Origin: Cristatella mucedo
Taxonomy: Eukaryota; Bryozoa; Phylactolaemata; Cristatellidae
Direction of reading: 5' to 3'
Assembly (NCBI GenBank): GCA_009760855.2
Contig: WPIO01000318.1
Coordinates: 33,225-97,224, forward strand
DNA length: 64,000 nt
This document shows positions 39,050-49,760 of the stretch, one piece after another. A program made the translations under genes and the position numbers. The notes beneath the pieces are model-generated. The model was not told where the DNA came from. It worked only from the letters and a program-made list of their open reading frames with translations, and did no database searches. Every line of letters starts with the position of its first letter. Position 1 is the first letter of the stretch.

Positions 39050-39640
39050 GTTGCCTTCTAAAATACTGCTAGGCCGCCTATCCTAATAAGAATGTGGACC
39101 CTGCCGCAGGCAATTGCATGACTATATCCTTCAACGCTCTATCGACTTTGCAACCCCGTTGGAACACCTAGGCCCATGGTTTTCTGAATAAATCTCTTTG
39201 CCGAGTAAGCATTAGTTTCTTTGCCGAGTAAGCATCAGTTTGCAGACTTAATGCCAGCAGCCAGAATGAAATTAAGAACTTTCGGTGTGCTTCGGAGGGG
39301 CACGTACGTGGTCGGCTTATGGCCTGATAGCCATCCCCTCGTTACCCGCTTAACTGGTGCAAATATCATCGCTCAAGAAGGTTATTGACCAGTCATCGAA
39401 TTATTAGATTCATTATCGTGTGCTTTTTTAACCCTCACTCAAAAGTACTTCGTAGTAATGCGTGATCTCTTCTGTGTGCCCCAAGGAGCTGCCTGCCAAC
39501 AGCCTCGTGGATAATGCATACTTTGACTATCTTTCGGATAAGGTATCGGCACCTAGTCGAAGAATTCATATCTTTTCTGACCATCCTTATCTCCTCATCT
39601 CCCGTGCTTTCCATCTCTCTCTCTCTCTCTCTCTCCCTTC
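39050..39640 (+). repeat. Duplicated segment Rep3, copy 1
   Basis: Aligns with 40,615-41,120, about 1.5 kb further on. Shared blocks include CTGAATAAATCTCT, GCCGA-TAAGCA and CGTGTG/TTTTT-AACCC-CACTCAAAA. Both also share AAGGAGCTGCC-GC-AACAGCCT and a CT-rich end. The CT-rich tract at 39,615-39,636 is a microsatellite. Confidence 0.7.
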
Positions 39641-39890
39641 CAACAATTCTTCAGCAGCTTTAAACCTAAAGCCATATCTCACCATAGTATTTAAGCTGCC
39701 TTAGCCGTTGATTATCTCATAAAATCTTAACATTTGTTAAGATAAACCACGAACAAGTTATATCAGTAATAATGTGGCTGATTCAGCCCTTAGCTTTTTA
39801 AATGTGGCTTGTGGTAGGATTACTCAATGTAATTCTAGTTTTGCCCTAAATCTGTTGTCCTGAAACAGCTGTAGTCCGACTCTGGCGTAT

Positions 39891-40365
39891 CATGTCGAAC
39901 AGATTTCGTCATGGATATCTTAATGACTCGTAGTTTAAATTTTTAATAAATACGGTACTGCACATTCCCATTAAAAATTAAATCCCATGTTTAGTCCCGG
40001 AATGTGAAATCCTCGTGGTTTGGAATATTTTGATCATCTTTTCTTAATCTGTTTGCTGGCTGTTTCTCTTCATCCTATGCCATTTTAATTCCTTTCTAAC
40101 CCTCTATGATGTACATGAGCAGTCCGACAAACTGGAAACCTGTTTTCTTTTTCATCGAAGAGCAGATGAATCAAACGATAACTTTTATGCTGAGATGGCG
40201 AGAAGTGGTAGGATCTTAGCCCATGTGTAAAGTACTACTGTTGGCTTGGCCCAGGTCGTGGGTTCGAGTCTGATAGTGGGCGATTCTTGATCACCCACTT
40301 CAAGCAGTGCTGATAATCGCTATGGGTCTCCTGTCGCTGGATAAATAAGTCTTTTAAATTAGCGA
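39891..40365 (+). repeat. Duplicated 480-bp segment with SINE, copy 2
   Basis: Partner of 35,281-35,760. The tRNA-like part (about 40,200-40,355) has a good B box, GGTCGTGGGTTCGAGTC. The core is AGTGGGCGATTCTTGATCACCCACTTCAAGCAGTGCTGATA. It lies between the two Rep3 copies. Confidence 0.75.
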
Positions 40366-40614
40366 ACCATTACTTAAGTATCTTGCAGTGACGACGGTTA
40401 GCTGAATGCGTGCACATATCTGAGGCCAGTAAATCGATCTTCTAGAAAGTATCTGCTACTGCTAAAAACCTCAACCGCACCGTGCGAACTAAGCAGAGAG
40501 CTTGATCAGGTCGCAGCAGTGAATCTCGCACGTCCCAACGGTTTCTGCTTTCACCATGGAGGCAGTGTTTTGCCGTCGCTAATGTGCCCGCTCCTGCACT
40601 GGCCGGCTAACCAT

Positions 40615-41120
40615 GTGAGAAACGTACCTTCTAATCACCTAGCCCGATAAATCTCTGAATAAATCTCTCTGCCGAATAAGCACTAGTTTCTTGCCTACTG
40701 CCAACAGCTACAAACTTCAGAACTGTCCCTGTGCTTTGAAATGGCACTTATATTGTCGGCTGATAGCTTTCCAGTTATACCTTCATTACCATCTTAAATA
40801 TCACAAACGTCATAGCTTAAGATGGTTATCGGCCGGTCATCGCATTATTTGATAAATTATCACGTGTTTTTGTAACCCCCACTCAAAAGATGTTTGTAGC
40901 AATTCGTGCATTCTTCTGAGAGCCGCAAGGAGCTGCCAGCAAACAGCCTCATGGAGAAGGCATACGTTGGGCTATCTTTTGGTAAAGATATCACTGCCCA
41001 TTAAACCATTTTAATTCCCGTCTGACAATCCTTCTCTCCTCCTATCGTGTGCTGTTTTTCTCTGTCTCACTCTTTCTTTCTCACTTTCTCTCTCTCTCAC
41101 TCTCTCGCCTCTCTTCGTTG
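40615..41120 (+). repeat. Duplicated segment Rep3, copy 2
   Basis: See the alignment blocks given for 39,050-39,640. The CT-rich end (41,060-41,110) is longer and less pure here. Confidence 0.7.
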
Positions 41121-41919
41121 CAATGTATCACTGCCGTCTCTGTCTGCCAGTCTATCCGTGTCAGTCAACCGGTCTGGAAATCAAAATAACCCTGTCTCTA
41201 TCAGTTTCATCATCAATTAATCGGTTGATCTATCCATCAGTTGTCATATGTCTATCTGCCTTCCAGCTCACGCCCCTCTAAGCATGTCTTTCTGTTGCTC
41301 AGTGACGAGCATGCAGCTATTAGCCGTACTCTTGAAAGACCGCAAGGATTAGAAAAACGAGCTTTGTCAATGAAAGCCAAACAATATTACATTTAAATAT
41401 TTTTGCCTTGCTATAGTGAGGGTTAAGGAGCACATTTTATTTCGCGGCATTCTATCTAACTGAAAGTTTTTTGGGACTTCAGCCATTTTAATCTCATTGT
41501 TAATGTGTGTACGAAACTTTAAGTATTCGTGGTGGCATTTAATGCTTGCTACGTTCCATGTCATAGGGCTGCGATCTTGATAAGCTCGTAAATGCAGCTA
41601 AGAGAGGTCTTCTCGTCACTCTGCTACCTGTGTGCATAGACCGACTGCTCTTCTACCACCAATCAAGCTCTGACGTTGTATATTCCAAGTTCTGATGGAT
41701 GTATATTCATTCTTTATGAGCTATTCCTTTGCCCAACTCCTAGCTTGAAATAGTTGTGAAATAATTTTGCTATGTGCTGAATCTGAATTTGGTGATTTAG
41801 CGACAGCAGTATATTTTCAGCGAATCGTTACGAACTTAAGAACCCATCTCCATCGTGGCCACATGTGTTGACTGTTCATGCCATTTAATTGTAGCTGTCT
41901 TAGTCCATTATTTGAAAAA
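41121..41919. other. Gene-empty stretch
   Basis: TC-rich start, then unremarkable sequence without a supported gene. A 65-codon minus-strand frame at 41,367-41,564 has no domain. Confidence 0.45.
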
Positions 41920-42359
41920 ACTTTTAAAGGCTTTCGGCTGAAGTTTTCGAACGTTTCCATGGCTCTTTAGTAAAGCGACGTGCATTTGCCGATCGTTGAG
42001 GTTGAGGTCTGCAGAGAGCAATGAATACCAAGGTTATTGCAAATCACACGCTTTTCCTTGTCTTTCATGCTTTAAACCAAATGCAAGTTCACGGAGGTTG
42101 TCTTATGTTGCCAATATTCAACTCTAGTAGCTGCGGCTATATACCGCACATATACATTTGGCAAGCAGTGCATACAATCTAGCATCTAAAGTAGCATTTA
42201 ATTTATCAGGTAAAGAACGACAAAAAATGATCGTGGCCTTGTCTTTGTGTACCTCATTATATGTAAAGAAGTTTTTTTAAGGATATGCTTGTGTAATTCT
42301 GGCTAGCATGTGCGTGGAAGATCCATTAAAACCTATTTGAAATCGAATACAGCAAAATA

Positions 42360-42505
42360 ATATGTCATTTTAATAGCAACCTAAGAAAACTTAATCTCTT
42401 TCCAGGCACTCTATTTATGCTACGGTTCTTGAGCCCACGATTTCGAACTGACCTTGTTCGGGTTGAGCGCCTTAACCACTGGGCTAAACCAGAGTTGGAA
42501 ATAAA
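42360..42505 (-). mobile_element. tRNA-headed SINE with a LINE family 1-like tail
   Basis: On the minus strand the head reads TAGCCCAGTGGTTAAGGCGC, a good A box. GGTCAGTTCGAAATC follows, a good B box. After about 15 bases the tail reads GAGTGCCTGGAAAGAGATTA and on to TTAGGTTGC, which matches the 3' tail of LINE family 1. It interrupts the alignment between the segment copies at 42 kb and 51.7 kb, so it inserted after their duplication. Confidence 0.7.
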
Positions 42506-43177
42506 AATGATGTGCTTACGGAACTCTGGCCAGAGTGTGCCTTGAAAAGATCTTTTAAACAAATCGAAAACATAATTTGCCTGCACTATTGAATGAAATT
42601 ATTTACATGAGAATACTATGTCCTCCAAATAACTTGTTACTAATGTTTATTTAACTTTCAAGAGTAGCATTTTATATTCATCATATAATTGCATTTCTTA
42701 TTACGAAAGTCAAAGCCAGTTTTCGAGATTCGGTTTTCTTGAGGGTTCTTAATGTATTCTCTGTCAAAATGCAAACTTTCTAATGTAATGTAAAAACAAC
42801 AATGACCATTTACTGGCATTCACCCTGCGTCTGTCAACTGAGAGGCTAGTTGTTGCCTCTAAAACACATGATCAAGCGAGCAATCGTGGTCGGGTCCTAT
42901 TTTAAGATTAGTTTTCCTGCATCTAAAATGGCCAGCGGATGCGGCCAGCATAGGAAAAGAACGAAATTAAATATTGGTGCGACTTACACATCCATCACAT
43001 CCTTACACATCCCTTATAATCTACCGACGTCTCGAGTGTCTCTTATGTTCAGGACACTTTCGCTGATCGCTGCAAACTCGAATATTTAGTTGCAGCAGTA
43101 TTTAAGCTAGAAAGAAACTGATAAGCTTACCAGGCGTCTGCTGACCCAAGAATTTCCATCTGGGCAGTTTGACTTCG

Positions 43178-44070
43178 CTATGGACGGCATGAATGTACTG
43201 AGCATTGTAGAACGGCTCCTTTCTGGCAAGAACAGCTGTAGCACTTATCGACCCTAAAAATAAAACGAAGCGCAAGCCGTGCAAGGTCAGCATATATAAT
43301 GTGGACAGTAGACGAGTCATCAAAATCTCATTTCCCATTTTGAATTTAGCCTAAAGAAACGTATTTTACACAAACGATGCTCAAAGCTAAGGCATATTGC
43401 ATGTCATTCTTAAAGCACGGGGTTTCCATATATTTTTATATTTAAGGACACTCAACTAACCGTTAAAAATTTTCTATTTGGCCATTCCTAACGGCACTTT
43501 CTCAATCTCTCTTACTCTCCTCGTGTGTACCTTTTTCTCTCCTGCGTTCGGCTAGTCTCTTTCTTTTACTTGTAGATTGCTTGCCCACACCAATATAATG
43601 TGTAGTGGTCACACTAGGTCCCACTCCCAACCAGGCTCTGCAACTTTTTATTTTTTAGTACCCACCCAGCCCTTCACTGTGCCCTATGCTACGTCCAATC
43701 CTTCTATCGTTCGGACTTTGTACCACCTCTCTATTTCTCATGCGAAATTGCTTTCTGTGTTTCTCTTGCTTGCGATGGTTTATTCTGTTTATACCGTTCG
43801 AAGTTTAACCAGCCATTTTACGGCAGCTACCACGTTATCACTAGGTTGATTATTGCCTGTACTTCAGGTCACCAACCTCAAATTTACTGTTAAGGCGCCT
43901 ACTTACCAGTTGCCTGCCCTTATACATAGTCCCTTAGCATCGAGAGGAGGTCTTGCATTACTGGCTCTCTTGGCTACTGGTTCCTGGGCGTCTGATTGCT
44001 CACTTTGTGCTGCCATCAGCAATGCACAGAGTAGGACGACAGCGAGCAGAGTTTGCGTTATCTCCAGCAT
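43178..44070 (-). CDS. Secreted single-domain pacifastin-like peptide, two exons
   Basis: Exon 1 is 43,907-44,070 and exon 2 is 43,178-43,253. The 653-base intron has a donor CTG|GTAAGT and an acceptor TTTTATTTTTAG|G after a pyrimidine-rich tract. The product is 79 residues. It has a signal peptide (about 1-21, LLAVVLLCALLMA), a short acidic propeptide ending in Lys34-Arg35, and a mature part with six Cys at 49, 59, 62, 64, 72 and 77. Spacing x9, x2, x1, x7, x4 equals that of pacifastin-type serine-protease inhibitors such as locust SGPI peptides. Asn after the second Cys and Thr after the fifth, usual there, are Tyr and Ser here, but the sister copy at 52.4 kb has both. Inferred role: secreted protease inhibitor. 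Other small secreted peptides share such folds, so the target is unknown. A TATA box lies 81 bases upstream. Confidence 0.72.
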
Positions 44071-44150
44071 ATTCGTATGAGCGGCAGCACAGAGCTGCAA
44101 AATTCCTCGATGCTATAGAGTACCTGCGGCTGGCTGGTTCGCATTGTCTG

Positions 44151-44156
44151 CTTATA
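44151..44156 (-). promoter_or_regulatory. TATA box of the pacifastin-like gene
   Basis: Minus-strand GAATATAAGCAGACAATGCG. The TATAAGC block and the following GAACC are conserved at 54,380-54,385 and 63,442-63,447. Transcription would begin about 30 bases downstream, leaving a short 5' leader. Confidence 0.6.
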
Positions 44157-44420
44157 TTCAATACCGATTACATACTTGTCCTCTACGTGACCTCATCAGT
44201 GGTTAGCCCTGCCGGCTCAGGGTATCCAGTCGAGATGATTGAGAAATACCACTCAGCATATTTTACATGGTTTCAGAAACTACGTCTCGAGAAGGAATAC
44301 AGGAGTTGCAGTTGTGTAGCAAGAGCCCTTTCGGAATCGCGGCCCGGAAACGTTGGCATGTAAGAGGGTAAGTCTTAGGGACAACATCTTGATACCTGAA
44401 GTGTAGGTAATCAAAGAATC

Positions 44421-45229
44421 TCGACATGCGATTATATGCTGCCTATTAGTTTTAGTGGAAACTCAATCTGACACAACGAGAAGTGGTCACTCCTAATTTT
44501 TAGTTTTTGTTCTCATCGCGACAGAATGGCTCTTTATTAAAAACTTGGCAATTTTACTATTCAAGTAGCCTTGGACAGAAATGTTAGCAATTAAATTCAA
44601 GCTGAATGGGTTACAAAATTAGATTTTTTGCAAGGTAGAGAGTTTAGACATTTCCATTGTAACTTTCAATTAAAACAGAACTCACCTTTAGGCTACGAGC
44701 TATCTCGCAGGTCCAATATTTTCCAAAATGTGAGAACTATCTCCGTTTCAGAGTGGTGATCTAGGTGAGAGGTATCTCTATTTGGATAGTCAATTATTCC
44801 AGACAAGCCAGCGTCCCTGGCGTGCACATAGACTAATTTCATGGCCTTTGTCGCTCATTCCGAGGCCTCCGTGGTGTGTTTAAAGCTCATACCTGCAGCT
44901 AAAGCTGCTAGCAATATGAAGCTAGCAGTTAATTGAAGGGCTGCTTGTGAACCGTGTTGCGAGCTACGACCTGACACGGCTGATGCATTGGTTTTCGTCT
45001 AGTAATAATTGAGCTCTCGAGTACCTTCTGAGACGATGGTGATGACGCACCACCGCCCAGTTTACTCCTTGAGCCTGAAGGTGTAATAGAACTCGGCAGG
45101 AAATCCGAGTGAAATCATAGAAATGCCTACAACATTTTTACTTGTTTTCAAGCCTAAAAAGGGATGTTATTAAAACTCATATCTACTAAACGTATCGACA
45201 AGGAAATTTCTGCCACCATAAACAATTAT
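44421..45229. other. Gene-empty stretch
   Basis: No gene recognised. Confidence 0.4.
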
Positions 45230-45450
45230 CATTCGTGATATGCCATTATTTGCACTATGTACATGTTGGTACCGGACTATAATGATTCGCTTTTCTGATT
45301 AGGGATGCCATTAAGCGACTATCACTTTGTGCTCAGTGTTTAGCTAAGTTTAGTTAAATCTTCGACAGCCGCCTACTTTTGTAAGCATGGTTAAGAATAC
45401 TGCTTCCAAATTTAGCCATCTCTTGTGATCACTATTTAACATTACTGACT
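45230..45450 (+). mobile_element. LINE RT C-terminal fragment
   Basis: Contains a worn version of the segment encoding LG-VFDS-L (CTTCGACAGCCGCCTACTTT). It is also present at 62,470-62,500. Boundaries are uncertain and no open frame remains. Confidence 0.45.
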
Positions 45451-45734
45451 CTCAGAGGCATGAACAAGTCTGCTTTACCTTCATAATTCTTTTTCAGCTA
45501 GCCTGTAGCAGTTCCATTTTAGCTATGCTGCAATACAAGGTCATTTTTCCGTTGCGGCTGCTGATAGATTAGGCTGCAAGGCTAGCAGAAAAATTAGAGG
45601 TTCAGTCACGTGATTCCTTTGCTGAGAGAACTTCGATGATTTTCGGTTGATCAACGAGTTAGGAATTTCTTACTTTACAAAGGTCAAATAAAATAAACAT
45701 TCAAGAAATTAGGTTAGACACGGCTAAGGTTGAT

Positions 45735-45915
45735 TTATCTTTTGTCATTAGGTGATTTACCAGCCTCATTCGTAGAGCGTCAGCAGAGTCTTTAAGTCTA
45801 TCACCACGGTTTGCAGTTAGTGATAAAGCATCGCCCACTATAGGATTCAAACCCATGACCTCGGTCGTGAGGAGCGAGCACCTTCCCTCAACGGCTATCA
45901 CAGGCCTCATCTAGA
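45735..45915 (-). mobile_element. tRNA-derived SINE, copy 4
   Basis: On the minus strand GAGGTCATGGGTTTGAATCC is an excellent B box. It is followed by TATAGTGGGCGATGCTTTATCAC and GTGGTGATAGA, the core shared with the other copies. The A-box region (TAGCCGTTGAGGGAAGG) is recognisable. Confidence 0.65.
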
Positions 45916-46639
45916 TTCTGTGTTGGCGATACTGTCTTTTTTGAGGACAGTCAGCCGTGTATTTGTCGTTTCAACCTTCAGAACCTGTGCCAGTTACTGA
46001 CAATCATAATTCTTGGCGTCTAGACATTGGTGAAAATAATCCGCTACTTAGAGGACACTCCAAGCATTAACAGGATAACAGGCACTGCTTTTACCACCTA
46101 ATAGATCAAGCTGTCATGCCACAACCAGTATCTTCTCTGGTCCGAGTTATTGTCTTTGAAAAGTACCTAGATTTTGAAAACTTTTCAATGTAAAGAGGCT
46201 GCTTCTACAGCTAAACATGACTACTTTCACCTAGATAATTAAATTTCAAGTTTCTGCATTTGACTTGCTGAGCATCTGCTAATTACAGTAGGTCAATTGG
46301 ATAGCTGTTCCGTGTTCTTTTGGCATGGACCATCTTGTCAAAGGTTTTCTTTTTAATGCAGACCCAGTTTTTTTCAGCTGATCCGAAGACTGAGAAAACT
46401 GAAACTTCGTGAAATAGCATTTCAGGCATACCAGGAGTGAAACTTTTCCAAATTCAGTCTGAGGTTAAGTTATCATTCTAAACTCCCGGCGACGGGCCTT
46501 AGGCTAGCCTGTTGCTAGTAGCTCACTGATTAGTCATTATCTTGCATTCCCATTACTGTTTTTCTATCACTGGTTGGTCAAACACACTCCTATGTGTAAT
46601 TGCTGTTGCCATGGTCCCTGAATGATGCATTTACAGAAG
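45916..46639. other. Gene-empty stretch
   Basis: No gene or clear repeat found. Confidence 0.4.
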
Positions 46640-49600
46640 AATGGTGTCCTGCAGCCGGCGTGGGGAACGCGAGCCAAGCACCCTCTCCGTTCGCCTTTCT
46701 AGCATTATCTCGAACCATCAGCACGTTCTCCCTCAAGCACTGCTATAAGTCTCTCTAACTCGATGGTCATCGGGTGTACAATAACTCCAGCGGCACAACT
46801 TGACGCTTGTCTTTGGAATCCTCCCTCTATGTGCAACAAAGTGCTTTTAATAAACGGGGTTTCTCTGAAAAAGGCGTCGGTCTTCTCGCTTTGATTGAGA
46901 CCTGGCTGCCACTGGTAAACCACCCGACCTCTAGCGACGCAACCCTAACAGGCTTCTCCTTCATGCGCAGCCCTAGATCAATAGAACCCTTAGGCGGTGC
47001 TGTGTTATCACACGTTCATTATTTGTCGTCAAGCCAATTGGTTTTCCCTCGAAGCAGTCTATCAAATTTAATTCACCAACAACAAGCTACCAATGGTCAT
47101 AGTATTCTATCAATCCCAAGTACAAAGTCCTCCTCATTTATCTTAGATTTGTCCATCTCATTTCAGTTCTGCTCGCAAAAACTCAATCTCTCCTCGGTAT
47201 GAGTGATTTTAAAATTCATTTCGATAACTTACCTGGCACCTTCAGCTCCTAATTTTGTAAATGGACTGAATCATAGACTCGTAGGGCTCACTTACACAGC
47301 CGTACCCATATCGTAGGTCACAGACTAGTTATAATTGCCAATTGGTAATGCATTTTGTTTATCTGATCACAATTGGATCAAATTCAATTTACAGTGAGTG
47401 GCCGTCACCTCATCTAAAATCACCTTTAAATAGTGAAACATCAACACCCTTAATGTTAATTCATTTCGTGCGAGAATATAAGCTTCTTCTTTGATGTTCA
47501 TACCTCCTTTCGACCAGTCATCATTGGTAGATTTCTAAAACACGACCCAATTAGATATGCTTGACGAAATTAAACCCCAGACTAAGCACTATGTGTGTGC
47601 CCTCACCCTGACGGCACAGGGTTCAGTGCAGACTGTTGACTAGCTCGTTCTATCAAGCCCAAGCTCGAAAGAGCGAACAAAAGAAGACTGGCTATTCATC
47701 CACAGGAATGCGAAGCATACTGTAGATCGTACCGGTCGACCTAGCAAGTTAAGCTTATATTAAAGCATTGTTTAATCAAATAAACAAAATAGAAAATGAC
47801 GATGTTAATGGTCAGCGATCTTTTTAACCTCTCCGGGGTTAACTTGCTCCTTAACTAGTTATCCTTTTAATGGCGTAGCTGATTTCTCCTACAGCTTCTT
47901 TGTCAACAAGATACACAAGATCGGGTAGCTCACCAGTAGGGTGGCGGCAGCACCTCTTAAGTCTTGTCCGTCAATGTCAATCAGCACCTTAGTGTCGACA
48001 TTCAAGGAGGCTACTGATGACTTCGTTCTCATGCTCATTTCGCAATCAACAAAGACGACTAGTCTTCTACACCCTACTCCTAATGCCCTGCTTCTATTAT
48101 GCAAATATATGCTGCAAACCTGTCTAACCACATAATAACTATGCCAATACCCTCGGGTCATGTACCAGCAGCTTTTAAAAAGGCTGTAGTGGGCCACTAC
48201 TTAGGAAAACAACACTAGACCAAAATAACTTGAGCGACTACCGTCCAGCTTTCCTTCCACCGCCCCTATCGAAGACCCTGGAACGAGTCGTGGCTGAGCA
48301 GCTTAACCTATTTACTGAATTCCTAACTTTTTAAGTAATTTCCAATCTGTTTTTAGAGCTAATCACTTCACATTAGTTCGGTTGTTTAACGACCCACATA
48401 GGAATGCAGAATTAAGTAGAGTCTCTCCAATTGTTCCGATTGTCCGGCAGCTTTTGATACTGTCAATCACCAAGTCCTTATTGAGCACCTCTCATCTCGC
48501 CAGGGCATCACTGGAACTTCACTGCAGTGATTGCGGTGCATTCTCAGTGGGATACTCCATAGTATTGATGTGAGCCGACAAAGATCGTCCAAAAACTACT
48601 CAAGTAGTGGTATCTCCGGGCTCTGTTGTCGGTCCGGTTCTTTTCGCCGTTTATACTCTCCTTCTTGCCGACGTTTTTGCCACACACATTATAGGCTTTC
48701 ACTAATATGCAAATGACGACTTTACCTTTGCTGTTATAAGTCCCAACCCTCAAGCACGTCGAATTCTTTCAACTCCCTCGCTGCAAACGTTGCTGACGTT
48801 CGCAGATGGGTGGCAGCCAACTTTCTTAAACTGGATGATTATAAATCTATCCCTATAACAATGAGAAAACCAAGTAGTATTAAGAAACTAGAAAGGTTAA
48901 CCCTATCAATGAGGTTTTTCAGCATATCTACTGTTTAGTCTGAGCGAAATCTAGATGTCCTGCAATCAGGCGCTTGCAGTGGGAGCAACTTCTGGAGTCA
49001 GCATCATAGTTGCCACATCACATCTTTTTTTACAGACCTGCACTAGCTCAAATGCAAGCAGGGCGTCGACTATAACGGTTCTATCACCCATGTTTAGGTC
49101 CGGTTATTCTTTGGCACCAGCCTACTTATCAGATATACTCCACCACAAGGCCAAGTACCATACCAACCGCTTTTCTAAACTGAATCATTTACCTATGCAT
49201 TGTTCGAACCTCAAATCCTTCGCAGCCGGGCTTTTAGTTTATATGCTCCTAAAGCTGGTTTTTATTTCGGACTGGCGTCACAACATCCCCGACTTCAAGA
49301 CAGTTAAAAGAACCTACAAACTCATTGAATAACCGAAGCTTGTATTAGGCCCCTGTGATTAATCTTTTGAGGGCTTTTTTGTGCTTACAGTGTGCATACC
49401 GCCTCAAACCACAAATATTGGCACGTGACCCTGTTCATTTCAGCTCTAGCCACATCATGGTAGTTGACATTGAACATGCTACCGTGATGGCACACTAGGT
49501 TAGGCGGTTGCTTTCACGACCTCTGTCCCCAAGTCTTAAGTTCGATTCCTGTGGTAAACGATCCTATATCGCCACTGCAAGCTGTGGTGATGGCCGTAAA

Positions 49601-49760
49601 GGCTCTTAAGTCGCTATAAAAAGGCTGTTTAATCAGCTAGGATTTATTTATTAACCGTTAACCAACCATTCAGTCATACTGCCGACGCGGAAAATGTAAA
49701 GTTCCTATAAAGAGATTAAGTTCTCTCTGGGCGCTATGCAAACGTTTTATTATTACTGTT
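46640..49760 (+). mobile_element. LINE family 1, nearly full span, decayed
   Basis: The longest family 1 copy. The endonuclease begins near 46,800 (LLALIETWLP) and continues with ATLTGFSFMRSPR, a YRPP-region remnant and a worn GDFNIH region at about 47,200. A linker lies at 47,400-48,100. RT starts at about 48,130 with GHVPAAFKKAVVGPLL, then SDYRPA, LSKTLERVVAEQL, a worn A motif near 48,450 and a B motif near 48,620. The C-terminal domain is at 49,010-49,330. The 3' end at 49,380-49,750 is interrupted by a SINE. Stops and frameshifts are numerous, so it is old. Confidence 0.85.
49486..49662 (+). mobile_element. tRNA-derived SINE, copy 5, inserted in a LINE 3' end
   Basis: It splits the LINE family 1 tail between ACATGCTACCG and the CCGACGC...GTAAAG tail. 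It has an A-box-like TAGGTTAGGCGG and a B-box-like AAGTTCGATTCC. The core reads ATATCGCCACTGCAAGCTGTGGTGATGG, and it ends in a TTATTTATT tail. Confidence 0.65.

Larger units (their letters stand above)
41920..44420 (-). repeat. Host segment carrying the peptide gene, copy 1 of 3
   Basis: This 2.5-kb block aligns in pieces with 51,330-54,700 and 62,560-63,500. Alignable parts are the 3' flank (CCATGGCTCT...GGTTGAGGTCTGCAGA), exon 2, a CT-rich intron part (CACTCAAC...CTTACTCTC), exon 1, the TATA region, and upstream sequence with AGTTGCAGTTGTG. It is the best-preserved copy and contains one SINE. Confidence 0.75.

Noticed and set aside
42435-42505. Possible functional tRNA gene (minus strand)
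   Set aside because: The A and B boxes are good, but the acceptor and anticodon stems do not pair convincingly. A LINE-like tail follows, so it is a SINE head.
43102-43338. 78-codon minus-strand frame with a signal-peptide-like start
   Set aside because: It overlaps exon 2 of the peptide gene in another frame and crosses the clear acceptor site. The six-Cys frame explains the region better. The GTAAGC after it lies beyond the stop of exon 2.
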